In this document: positions 13,662 to 19,392 of the stretch, one piece after another
Layout of the letters: each line of letters begins with the position of its first letter
How positions within the stretch are numbered: the stretch's first letter is position 1
Source of the DNA: a virus
Direction: 5' to 3' (one strand)
Length of the DNA: 26,403 nucleotides
Virus record (IMG/VR): IMGVR_UViG_3300036801_000039
Coordinates: 1 to 26,403 of that record
Position numbers and translations under genes: made by a program
Notes under the pieces: generated by a model
Database searches by the model: none
The model's input: only the letters and a program-made list of their open reading frames with translations
Told to the model about the DNA's origin: nothing

Positions 13662-13955
13662 CTACCCCTTCGGCGTCCGTACAAGCCGCTTGCGGGGCCT
13701 GCTCGGCACCGGGGGAAGTCCCAGCGTCCCGGCTGCCTCCCGGAAGGCGATCACCGCCCGCTTGGCTACCGCTACCTGCTCGGGGACAACCCCGTTGCTC
13801 GAATGCTGGCGATACTTGGCCTCGGCAATGCGCCACAGCCAGTCGAAGACGGCAGCATCCAGTACGACCGTGCGGAACGGCTCCTCGATGGTGAGGAACC
13901 GTCTCCCAGCACCGGAAGGGATCGGCGGCGGCCCGGTACCACCGATCTCGTCCAT
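13662..13955 (-). CDS. Small helical protein, unknown
   Basis: A 97-residue protein, MDEIGGTGPPPIPSGAGRRF at the start, then a helical core (VLDAAVFDWLWRIAEAKYR, VPEQVAVAKRAVIAFREA) and a basic Pro/Arg tail. The ATG is two bases after the stop of the gene upstream, so the two are co-transcribed and end at the 13575-13610 hairpin. No family recognised. The compact helical core with a basic tail would suit DNA binding, but no helix-turn-helix can be asserted. Confidence 0.65.
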   Translation of the reverse strand: MDEIGGTGPPPIPSGAGRRFLTIEEPFRTVVLDAAVFDWLWRIAEAKYRQHSSNGVVPEQVAVAKRAVIAFREAAGTLGLPPVPSRPRKRLVRTPKG

Positions 13956-13957
13956 GG

Positions 13958-14473
13958 CTAAGCCGCTGACGGGCGCTTGGACACGACCTTGGCTGGTCGT
14001 GCTGCGGTCTTCACTGGCGCCTTGCGCACCCGCTTGATGGGAGTGGGTTCCACCGCTTTGGCCGCCCGCTTGGTGGGCGGACGGATCGCCGCAGCCTTCT
14101 TGGCCGGTTGGCGCTTGGCCGGGCTGCCCTTCTTGGTCGGGGCAGGCTTGCCGCCCTTCTTGAACGGCGGGGCCTTCTTGTCGGGTGGGAACGCATCCTC
14201 GACCTCAGGGAGCTTGCTGTTCTTGCGCCGCTCGTAGGCCAGGTGTTGCTTCATCCGGCACGCCGCCCCATGGCAGCCGGACTGGTACCGGTAGATGGAC
14301 GCATTGGGGCACGTGCTGGAGTCACGACCGGGATCGACAGCACACACATCCCGCTGGCGGATGGCCAGCATGGGGAGGGGCTTTCGACCGGGGCGCTCGG
14401 ACTCCACCACGTGCATCCGCTGTTCGAGCGCGTTGACGCGCTGTTCGATGGTGGGTGTTGAGGTACGGGCCAC
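13958..14473 (-). CDS. Lys/Ala/Pro-rich protein with GC-x-G-x-x-CR zinc-like motif
   Basis: A 171-residue protein. The GTG at 14471-14473 is preceded by AAAGGAAGG, so I preferred it to an in-frame GTG six codons earlier. The N-terminus has a short coiled coil (TIEQRVNALEQRMHVVE). Residues about 45-80 hold several Cys/His (DVCAVDPGRDSSTCPNAS, YRYQSGCHGAACRMKQHLAY), a 'Y..GC.g.ACR.a...Y.R' motif I know from actinobacterial and actinophage proteins. The last 75 residues are Lys/Ala/Pro-rich, resembling the tail of histone H1-like or HU-type actinobacterial proteins. A DNA-binding, nucleoid-like role is likely. Paired with the 97-residue gene downstream. Confidence 0.75.
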   Translation of the reverse strand: MARTSTPTIEQRVNALEQRMHVVESERPGRKPLPMLAIRQRDVCAVDPGRDSSTCPNASIYRYQSGCHGAACRMKQHLAYERRKNSKLPEVEDAFPPDKKAPPFKKGGKPAPTKKGSPAKRQPAKKAAAIRPPTKRAAKAVEPTPIKRVRKAPVKTAARPAKVVSKRPSAA

Positions 14474-14495
14474 AATCCTTCCTTTCGTCACCCTA

Positions 14496-14501
14496 ATAGT
14501 A
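14496..14501 (-). promoter_or_regulatory. Candidate -10 box TACTAT
   Basis: TACTAT on the minus strand, 22 bases before the GTG of the Lys-rich protein gene, in a short AT-richer gap after the preceding gene. The resulting leader would contain the AAAGGAAGG ribosome-binding site. No -35 box is obvious. Confidence 0.4.
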
Positions 14502-14514
14502 CCTAGGACCAGGA

Positions 14515-14859
14515 TCAGAAGAGGCGCAACTGATCGGTCGGTGGGTGTACGTCGAAGAAGGTCGCGAAGATGTGATCGAGCGAGGCGAAGAGCAGGCCCA
14601 TCTTCTCGGCGTCGTCAGCGTCGATGATGATGATCTCCTCGTACACGGCCGTGACGATCGGCTCGGGCAGAGTCCGCCACTCCATGGGGTCCGGCTCGTT
14701 CTCCCGGGGGTCAAGCCGATGCTGATGCAGCGGGTCGATGTGAACAGTGCCGTAGGGCGGGACATAAGCCGCCACGGTCACCACGTCATGATCCAGTCCA
14801 TACTGTCTGAACAGGCCATTTATACGTTCAGCGATCTGTTGAAGAGTCACCGAGGGCAC
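14515..14859 (-). CDS. Unknown protein downstream of WhiB
   Basis: A 114-residue protein read from GTG 14857-14859, the codon immediately following the WhiB stop (TAAC then GTG). It begins MPSVTLQQIAERINGLFRQY, a helix, followed by beta strands (DHDVVTVAAYVPPYGTVHID, AVYEEIIIIDADDAEKMG) and a helix (LLFASLDHIFATFFDV). The alternating pattern suggests a small alpha/beta fold. Longer in-frame starts would overlap WhiB in another frame and are rejected. No family recognised; co-expressed with WhiB. Confidence 0.65.
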   Translation of the reverse strand: MPSVTLQQIAERINGLFRQYGLDHDVVTVAAYVPPYGTVHIDPLHQHRLDPRENEPDPMEWRTLPEPIVTAVYEEIIIIDADDAEKMGLLFASLDHIFATFFDVHPPTDQLRLF

Positions 14860-14860
14860 G

Positions 14861-15130
14861 TTATACCTGCCGCCGTCTCTTGGCGATGCGTTGCCGCTCC
14901 CGTTCGCTGGCGCCACCCCACACGCCCCGCCTCTCGTGGTAGCGCAGAGCATGCTCCAGACACTCAACCTGCACAGGGCACTGTCTGCATATGGCCTTGG
15001 GTGCCTCAACATCCTCCCCCCGCCCGGGATGGAACAGGTCAGGGTTCAGGCCACGACACAAAGCCTGGCTCTGCCAGTCTCGTGTCTCGGCGGTGGATCT
15101 CTCGGAGAGCATCGGTAGCCCACTGGGCAT
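14861..15130 (-). CDS. WhiB-family transcription regulator
   Basis: An 89-residue protein with all Wbl landmarks: DWQSQALC (first Cys, residue 25), then CRQCPVQVEC (Cys48, Cys51, Cys57), the GVWGG turn and a basic C-terminal end (SERERQRIAKRRRQV) for DNA contact. The four cysteines hold a [4Fe-4S] cluster; Wbl proteins bind the principal sigma factor and alter promoter choice. They occur only in actinobacteria and their phages. Phage copies are thought to reprogram host transcription. Starts at 15130 or at the ATG at 15112 are both possible; either overlaps the 3' end of the upstream gene by 74-92 bases. Confidence 0.95.
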   Translation of the reverse strand: MPSGLPMLSERSTAETRDWQSQALCRGLNPDLFHPGRGEDVEAPKAICRQCPVQVECLEHALRYHERRGVWGGASERERQRIAKRRRQV

Positions 15131-15326
15131 GCTGGACCGCCTGATCGATCGAAGATGGGTCCGTGGTCCGACTCTCCCGCCAGTAGGAGAGCTTGTAGCC
15201 CGCCATCATGATCTCGACTTCGGCGTACTGAACCACCTCGTCCAGAGGCAACTTGGCCAGTCGGCTATTGCCACTGACACTCAGGTCAGGAAGCCCGGTC
15301 TGGCTCTTGTTCCGACGACTGAACAC
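15039..15326 (-). CDS. Small helical protein, unknown; overlaps WhiB gene
   Basis: A 95-residue protein if read from GTG 15324-15326; another GTG three codons upstream is possible. The convincing part is the helical second half (LDEVVQYAEVEIMMAGYKLS, SIDQAVQHAQWATDALREI), whereas the N-terminal part overlaps the end of the upstream gene in another frame. The C-terminus overlaps the start of WhiB by 74-92 bases, an unusually long overlap. No family recognised. Start uncertain. Confidence 0.5.
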   Translation of the reverse strand: MFSRRNKSQTGLPDLSVSGNSRLAKLPLDEVVQYAEVEIMMAGYKLSYWRESRTTDPSSIDQAVQHAQWATDALREIHRRDTRLAEPGFVSWPEP

Positions 15327-15594
15327 CTTGCCCACACCACCCCCCGATCTCCGCAGGGTCGAACGACGGAAGCTCCCGTCCGCCCAGTTGCTTGAGCGCC
15401 GACATGTCGCCCTCGGTGTTGTAGCGGTAACGGCCGACCTGGATGGCCTTGTGGCCCCACCGGATGCGGAGGCCCCCGCCGACACGCCACGGCTCGGCCA
15501 ACTCCCGGAACCAGGCCCGCGAGAACGTGTTCGGCTCGTCACAGTACGGCTCGTAGCCCACGTAGAAACCGAAGATGCCCTTCATGGTGAGCAT
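15286..15594 (-). CDS. Unknown 102-residue protein
   Basis: The ATG shares its A with the stop of the upstream KTSC gene (TGATG), so translation is coupled; a second ATG three codons later (MKGIFGFYVGYEPYC) is also possible. The sequence is aromatic and basic (WFRELAEPWRVGGGLRIRWG, HKAIQVGRYRYNTEGDM), likely a compact beta fold. No motif recognised. Its neighbours are KTSC-domain and WhiB genes in a minus-strand operon. Confidence 0.65.
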   Translation of the reverse strand: MLTMKGIFGFYVGYEPYCDEPNTFSRAWFRELAEPWRVGGGLRIRWGHKAIQVGRYRYNTEGDMSALKQLGGRELPSFDPAEIGGWCGQGVQSSEQEPDRAS

Positions 15595-15959
15595 CAGTAC
15601 CCCCCGTCATAAGGTCGGTAGGGGAACGTATTGAGGGTGTGGTTGACGAACTGGCCCGCCGACCCGGCCGAGCGGAGGCCGGTCCACACGGCGGGCGGGA
15701 TGGCGTCGTAGATGTAGGACTGCTTGCCGTTGGCCCACTCCAGGACCAACTGGCGCCGAGCGGGGCTGTAGCGACCACTAGACACACGAGAGGAGTTGAA
15801 CCACTCCTCCTCCCAGTCGTCAACATCCTCGGGGAAAGTGATGACCGCTTCGTGGATGCGGCGACGAGCCGATGTTGTGTCAAGGTCCGGACCCGACCCC
15901 ATGTCCGAAGACCGAGCCGTGGCTCCGTAGCGAGGCCCCCGCTTACGGCTCGTCGCCAT
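15594..15959 (-). CDS. KTSC-domain protein
   Basis: A 121-residue protein with GAGGACGGCA before its ATG. The second half matches a KTSC domain: FNSSRVSSGRYSPARRQLV, then LEWANGKQSYIYDAIPPAVW and GQFVNHTLNTFPYRP (pattern 'S.i....Y....l.v.f..g..Y.Y..vp..v...l..a.S.G.f.n'). This small fold is also found at the C-terminus of some lysyl-tRNA synthetases and in many phages; its biochemical role is not established. The N-terminus is basic (MATSRKRGPRYG). It overlaps the preceding gene by 17 bases. Confidence 0.8.
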   Translation of the reverse strand: MATSRKRGPRYGATARSSDMGSGPDLDTTSARRRIHEAVITFPEDVDDWEEEWFNSSRVSSGRYSPARRQLVLEWANGKQSYIYDAIPPAVWTGLRSAGSAGQFVNHTLNTFPYRPYDGGY

Positions 15960-16299
15960 TGCCGTCCTCTTTCTCCAACTGACCCGTCCAGCGGAACACC
16001 AGGTTCTGAAGGATCTCCTCGCGGTGCTCGGGCCACGTGGTCAGCATCTCCATGATGGTACGGGACCGGATCACACTCTCGACTATCTGGGGGATGAGCG
16101 CCTGGAGGTCCCCGGGAGTGAAAGCCAGGGGCAGAACCACCACGTCAGGCGACTCGGTGGCATGCGCAAGCTCCCCATCCATGTCGGCGGGGAGCATGGC
16201 ATTGAAGATGATCACCGGGTCCTGGGATTCATCGAAGAAGTTGATACCCAAATGGACCCCCAGGACCCGGGGGATGAAGGTCGTCTCGTCGTCCGGCAC
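15943..16299 (-). CDS. Unknown acidic protein
   Basis: A 118-residue protein from GTG 16297-16299. The first half is beta-rich (TFIPRVLGVHLGINFFDE, DPVIIFNAMLPAD) and the second half helical (LQALIPQIVESVIRSRTIME, REEILQNLVFRWTGQLEKED). Acidic C-terminus. No family recognised. The ribosome-binding site is weak; the gene starts 12 bases after the stop of the lytic-transglycosylase-like gene and is probably in the same transcript. Confidence 0.65.
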   Translation of the reverse strand: MPDDETTFIPRVLGVHLGINFFDESQDPVIIFNAMLPADMDGELAHATESPDVVVLPLAFTPGDLQALIPQIVESVIRSRTIMEMLTTWPEHREEILQNLVFRWTGQLEKEDGNGDEP

Positions 16300-16311
16300 T
16301 ACCGGAGACTA

Positions 16312-17094
16312 CTAACCGCAGGCCCGCCCAGTCACGGGATCGCCTGACAGGACCCAAGGGCACCACCCTTGCGTCTGTCGTAGCTCCAGAGCCTTGGACA
16401 GATTGACGACCGGATCGTAGGCCTGAGAGGCTGAGAGCCAGCCACAAAGTTGTGTCAGCCCCACGGCGTGGTTGCCCCGGCCGCAAGACTGGCGGGCGTA
16501 GGCATGAGGATCACAGCCCGACTCCCGGTGCATGATGTAGTCGAGCACCCGCATGTCACCGTAGCTCCAGCCCACGGCCTGAGCGGTCGGCCACCACTGC
16601 GGACAGCGCGCCCACGAGGGGATGTCCCACCCCGCAGGTGTGGTCGGTGGGTTACAGGCAACCGGATCAGTGTTTACACACTTGCCCGTCTCGGCCCGTG
16701 CGGCCGGTGCCGGATCGCCTTCACCGACCGGACCTTGGATACCAGCGTCATCCTGAGCATGCAGAGCAGGCGCACCAGTCGTAGGAGGAGCAACAAGAGC
16801 CGCTGTGACAACAGGCGAAAGAGTTCCGACCGTTGTTGGCGGCGCTTCGGTTGGTGGCGGTGCTTCCGTAGTTGTCGTCGGGTGCTCAGTGGTCGTGGGT
16901 TCGGTAGTCGTGGGTTCGGTAGTCGTGGGTTCGGCTGGTTCAGTGGTTGGAGGCCCAACGGGCGGCGCAGTTGTGTTGTCAACGGCATCTACGGTAGCCA
17001 CCCCCGTAGAATGTCCCTTGTTGGTCAGCACCAGGGCCGTGCCCAAGGCGAACATGCCTAGGAGCGCGATCCGACGCCGGGTGGTGTTTGTCAT
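16312..17094 (-). CDS. Exported lytic-transglycosylase-like protein
   Basis: A 260-residue protein. Residues 1-23 form a signal peptide or membrane anchor (TRRRIALLGMFALGTALVL). Residues 40-105 are a Thr/Pro/Glu linker built of PTTTE units. From about 155 a globular domain appears: RVLDYIMHRESGCDPHAYA (candidate catalytic Glu191 in the 'ESG.dp' motif) then HAVGLTQLCGW, as in goose-type/SLT and Rpf-like transglycosylases that cleave peptidoglycan. Cys139, 147, 164, 194, 204, 217, 245 and 259 suggest disulfides outside the cell. It could be an endolysin with its own export signal or a virion-associated wall hydrolase; no holin was recognised beside it. Confidence 0.85.
   Translation of the reverse strand: MTNTTRRRIALLGMFALGTALVLTNKGHSTGVATVDAVDNTTAPPVGPPTTEPAEPTTTEPTTTEPTTTEHPTTTTEAPPPTEAPPTTVGTLSPVVTAALVAPPTTGAPALHAQDDAGIQGPVGEGDPAPAARAETGKCVNTDPVACNPPTTPAGWDIPSWARCPQWWPTAQAVGWSYGDMRVLDYIMHRESGCDPHAYARQSCGRGNHAVGLTQLCGWLSASQAYDPVVNLSKALELRQTQGWCPWVLSGDPVTGRACG
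16889..16933 (-). repeat. Three 15-bp tandem repeats (Thr/Pro/Glu linker)
   Basis: Three adjacent 15-base units (plus-strand GTAGTCGTGGGTTCG; the first differs at one base) encode EPTTT units in the linker of the transglycosylase-like protein. Such repeats expand and contract by slippage. Confidence 0.85.
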
Positions 17095-17128
17095 GGGATC
17101 GCAGCCTTGTTAAGGTTTGGATACTTTG

Positions 17129-17365
17129 TCAAGCGGAAGGCTTCGACCGGCGCCGCATCACCTTCGTTCTCGGAGGTGGTGACTTAACTTCGTCACGATG
17201 CACCATCATCTTGCCGAATCCGCGAAGATCATCGACCCAGATGTAGGGCGTGCACGTGGGGCAAGTGACCTTGCTCCACCAGACGGAAGACCCGGCAGTG
17301 TCAGTGATGACGCCACACTTGGCCGTGATCTTGCCGTTCTGGTTGAGCTTGACGAGGTGGATCAC
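17129..17365 (-). CDS. Small zinc-binding-like protein
   Basis: A 78-residue protein starting from GTG 17363-17365, overlapping the stop of the upstream gene as GTGA, with AGAGGC before it. The pattern HLVKLNQNGKITAKCG then KVTCPTC (His/Cys, CxxC) is a small metal-binding fold seen in many actinophage small proteins ('H.......T.CG.........vTC..C'). The C-terminus is basic (VKSPPPRTKVMRRRSKPSA). Role unknown. TTGACA lies at 17127-17132 at the 3' end and could be a -35 element for the gene downstream, but no matching -10 is spaced correctly. Confidence 0.7.
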   Translation of the reverse strand: MIHLVKLNQNGKITAKCGVITDTAGSSVWWSKVTCPTCTPYIWVDDLRGFGKMMVHRDEVKSPPPRTKVMRRRSKPSA

Positions 17366-17523
17366 GCCTCTTCGACATCCCAGATCGTGACCTCGCCACC
17401 CTCCAGCATCGTGGGGTTGGCACTGTCGATGGCACTGACGATCTGCTCCAGCAAGTCAGTGCGGGTGGGGAACTCGTCCTCGTTGCGCTCGACTGAGACG
17501 TTGACGGTGATGGTGAAGTCCAT
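17362..17523 (-). CDS. 53-residue protein, unknown
   Basis: I chose the ATG at 17521-17523 (MDFTITVNVSVERNEDEFP) because a TACACT box lies 7 bases before it; the longer in-frame ORF would cover the whole divergent promoter gap. It has an N-terminal beta strand, a helix (RTDLLEQIVSAIDSAN) and a C-terminal acidic strand (GGEVTIWDVEEA), a small alpha/beta fold. No family recognised. First gene of the leftward operon. Confidence 0.6.
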   Translation of the reverse strand: MDFTITVNVSVERNEDEFPTRTDLLEQIVSAIDSANPTMLEGGEVTIWDVEEA

Positions 17524-17530
17524 GACCACC

Positions 17531-17536
17531 AGTGTA
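17531..17536 (-). promoter_or_regulatory. Minus-strand -10 box TACACT
   Basis: TACACT on the minus strand ends 7 bases before the ATG at 17523, the same leaderless spacing as other promoters here. The 82-bp divergent gap (17524-17605) also carries TATCAT at 17559-17564 as a possible -10 for the rightward operon; that gene has a leader with a GAGAGGAA ribosome-binding site. Confidence 0.5.
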
Positions 17537-17605
17537 CCTGTTATGGTTCCGTTTGGTGTATCATGGTACGAAGTGGGTAAAGATGAGTGAGACGAGAGGA
17601 ACACT

Positions 17606-17941
17606 GTGCCCAACCTGGACGAGCTACCCGACTACACGAGATGCCGAACCTACGGCCACGCCTGGTTCGAGGCCGACTCGGACTGGTTCGCTGACTTCGC
17701 CGTCAGCCGAGGGAACCCTCTGACCCTGAGATGTGACCGGTGCACCACCGAGCGCCGCGAGGTGATCGGCACCACGGGGCGCCTGGAGAACCGCTACTAC
17801 GTCTACCCGTCCGGCTACCAGTACAGCCGGGGTGAGCGGCCCAGCAAGGACGACTTCCGGCTGGCCCTCCTGTCGTTGCGGCTCAAAGAGGCCCGTTCAG
17901 CCCGTCGTAACGGGAGCACACGACTGAAGGTGGCCCGCTGA
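17606..17941 (+). CDS. Conserved actinophage zinc-ribbon protein
   Basis: A 111-residue protein from GTG 17606 (GAGAGGAA six bases before it). Contains CRTYGHAWFEADSD, then LTLRCDRCTTERREV and RYYVYPSGYQYSRGERPS. The pattern 'C..GHaW......C.rC...R......R.Y.YP.gY' is one I recognise from conserved small proteins of actinobacteriophages and mobile elements. Cys13, His18 and the CxxC pair could bind zinc. The C-terminus is basic and helical. First gene of the rightward operon. Biochemical role unknown, perhaps DNA-associated. Confidence 0.8.
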   Translation: MPNLDELPDYTRCRTYGHAWFEADSDWFADFAVSRGNPLTLRCDRCTTERREVIGTTGRLENRYYVYPSGYQYSRGERPSKDDFRLALLSLRLKEARSARRNGSTRLKVAR

Positions 17942-18276
17942 TGCCGCCCATCAAGGCAAAGTTCCTTCCGAGGGAGGACGGCCTCTACCACTGCGATCAG
18001 CCCGGTTGTGAGCAGCCCGGCTACGAGCATCCCCAGCACCTGGGCCTGCACCGGTTCCACAAGCATGGGATCACGTCGTCTAGCACCAGAAGAGCCAGAA
18101 GCGCCACGACCCAAACTCGAAGGAACGGCTCACTGCCGCCCCTGTCGGCCAATGCCGTCTGTGAGACGGTGCTGACCGAGATCGCGCCGGGAGGGTCGAT
18201 CCCGGTTGCTGCCCTGGCCGCCTACCGGGAATGGGTTGACGCAACACAGACCTTCATGAAGCTGCTGGAGCGCTGA
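17941..18276 (+). CDS. C2H2-like zinc finger protein
   Basis: A 111-residue protein whose ATG overlaps the upstream stop (TGATG). Residues about 16-43 (YHCDQPGCEQPGYEHPQHLG then LHRFHKHGI) have the Cys...Cys...His...His spacing of a zinc finger ('C...gC......H....LGlH..kHGi'), a motif found in small actinophage proteins. The middle is Ser/Thr/Arg-rich; the C-terminal helix is ETVLTEIAPGGSIPVAALAA and WVDATQTFMKLLER. Likely DNA- or RNA-binding; target unknown. Confidence 0.75.
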   Translation: MPPIKAKFLPREDGLYHCDQPGCEQPGYEHPQHLGLHRFHKHGITSSSTRRARSATTQTRRNGSLPPLSANAVCETVLTEIAPGGSIPVAALAAYREWVDATQTFMKLLER

Positions 18277-18623
18277 TGTTCCACTTCACCGCCTACATCA
18301 GCGTGTACCGCACCCACGCTCGCTATCTCAGCGCCGATAACTACATGGGATGGCAGAAGGAGATCACAGCACCGTTCGTGCCCTCCCCGGGGGACCGCAT
18401 CGAGTTGTGGGAAGACGGACCGTACACACCGGTACGGGAACGCGACTTGAACTGGACCGGCGAAGGGTTCGTGGAGTTGGCCGGAGTGGTCATCGACCCC
18501 GACGCCAACGAGGAAACGTGGCAGCGCCGCTCCGGCTCGATCCGGAACTGGTCGTGGTACAGCGAGCACCAAGGCAGCTTGGAGGAAGGACTGAAGCAAG
18601 GTGGCTGGACGACAGCCCGGTAG
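18276..18623 (+). CDS. Unknown 115-residue protein
   Basis: ATG overlaps the upstream stop as TGATG. Beta-rich, aromatic sequence (MFHFTAYISVYRTHARYLSA, YMGWQKEITAPFVPSPGDRI, FVELAGVVIDPDANEETW). No family recognised. The C-terminal 23 bases overlap the RHH gene that follows. Confidence 0.65.
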   Translation: MFHFTAYISVYRTHARYLSADNYMGWQKEITAPFVPSPGDRIELWEDGPYTPVRERDLNWTGEGFVELAGVVIDPDANEETWQRRSGSIRNWSWYSEHQGSLEEGLKQGGWTTAR

Positions 18624-18771
18624 AGACGGGCGTGTTTACATAACGTTACGGATTGACCCGGAGTTGGTGGAACGGCTGGACCAGGAGGCCGGGGAACGGT
18701 GCGTGAGCCGCACCTTCCTGGTCGAGAAAGCGGTTGACGAGTGGCTGGAGACACACGAGGGTGCAGCATGA
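18601..18771 (+). CDS. Ribbon-helix-helix DNA-binding protein
   Basis: A 56-residue protein from GTG 18601. After a basic arm (MAGRQPGRDG) comes RVYITLRIDPELVERLDQEA, then AGERCVSRTFLVEKAVDEWL: a beta strand with alternating residues followed by two helices, the Arc/MetJ/CopG fold that binds DNA as a dimer. It overlaps the upstream gene by 23 bases and its TGA overlaps the next ATG (ATGA). Likely an autoregulator or plasmid-copy/toxin-antitoxin type regulator; it is the best candidate in the window for a protein that binds short operator sites such as the 13-bp element, though nothing links them directly. Confidence 0.85.
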   Translation: MAGRQPGRDGRVYITLRIDPELVERLDQEAGERCVSRTFLVEKAVDEWLETHEGAA

Positions 18772-18851
18772 GGGACCTATTACGAAGGCCACACCAGCTA
18801 CCCGCCCTGTACGAACTGACCGACAAGGAGATCAACCATGGCAAAGAGTGA
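18768..18851 (+). CDS. 27-residue peptide, tentative
   Basis: ATG overlaps the RHH stop (ATGA). MRDLLRRPHQLPALYELTDK and seven more residues, ending inside the first codons of the next gene. It may be a translated coupler between the RHH gene and the next gene, whose own ribosome-binding site (AAGGAG) lies inside it. Whether it is a functional peptide is unknown. Confidence 0.4.
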   Translation: MRDLLRRPHQLPALYELTDKEINHGKE

Positions 18852-19173
18852 CGACTGGGACCGGGACCCTGAGGCCCGAGCCTGGATCAAGCGGGTCCGG
18901 GAGTCCCTATCGCCCAAGATCCTCGGTTCGGCCGTGGTCATATCCATGGTGCCTTCTGACAACGTGCCCAACGTGAGGTTCGCCGTCGAGTTGGGCTTCG
19001 CCATCATGTACGACAAGCCCCTCATCATGGCCATCCATCCCGGCCAGAAGATCCCCGATCACCTGGTGCGAGTGGCCGATGACATCGTGGAAGTGGACGC
19101 GACCCAGCCCGAGAAGATGGGTGAGGCCATCCACGCCGCCATGCAACGTCTGGGGTTCGGGCCAGTCGAGTGA
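18838..19173 (+). CDS. Nucleoside deoxyribosyltransferase-like protein, tentative
   Basis: A 111-residue protein with AAGGAG before its ATG. Core sequence ILGSAVVISMVPSDNVPNVR, FAVELGFAIMYDKPLIMAIH and PGQKIPDHLVRVADDIVEVD gives an alternating beta/alpha pattern with the conserved 'E.G.A..ydKPlI....pG..iP..l...AD.i' of nucleoside 2-deoxyribosyltransferase-like (Rossmannoid) proteins common in actinophages. The 'VELG' Glu is in the position of the catalytic Glu of that family. It could hydrolyse or transfer nucleotide bases, or be a related sensor fold without catalysis. Confidence 0.65.
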   Translation: MAKSDDWDRDPEARAWIKRVRESLSPKILGSAVVISMVPSDNVPNVRFAVELGFAIMYDKPLIMAIHPGQKIPDHLVRVADDIVEVDATQPEKMGEAIHAAMQRLGFGPVE

Positions 19174-19367
19174 CATGGCCCCGCTGGTTCACACGCATGT
19201 ACGAGGACGCCACCGAAGACCTGGACTGGCCTCCACCGCCCAAGTTCAGTGAACTGGCAGATGGCACCTGGAAGCTGGAACGAACCAACGGATGGGCGAC
19301 CGTGGTCACCTTCCACTCCACCTACGAACAGGCCGAAACAATGAGCCAAACGGCCCTCAACTCCTGA
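19170..19367 (+). CDS. Unknown 65-residue protein
   Basis: GTG at 19170 overlaps the upstream stop (GTGA). MTWPRWFTRMYEDATEDLDW, then TWKLERTNGWATVVTFHSTY and a short helix. Trp-rich small protein, no family recognised. The transcript ends near 19368, where a new promoter follows. Confidence 0.6.
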   Translation: MTWPRWFTRMYEDATEDLDWPPPPKFSELADGTWKLERTNGWATVVTFHSTYEQAETMSQTALNS

Positions 19368-19379
19368 CAGGCGGCGTTG

Positions 19380-19385
19380 TACAAT
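19380..19385 (+). promoter_or_regulatory. Promoter -10 box TACAAT
   Basis: TACAAT with exactly 7 bases to the ATG at 19393. An ATG inside the box itself is in frame and would be too early for translation from this transcript. No -35 box is recognisable. Confidence 0.65.
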
Positions 19386-19392
19386 GTCCGGT

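Noticed and set aside
13543-14037. Plus-strand ORF of 164 codons
   Set aside because: Crosses the strong hairpin at 13575-13610 and runs opposite two minus-strand genes with ribosome-binding sites and coupled junctions.
17294-17306. Further copy of the 13-bp element (GGCAGTGTCAGTG)
   Set aside because: Two mismatches; could be chance in this GC-rich sequence, kept only as a possible degenerate site.
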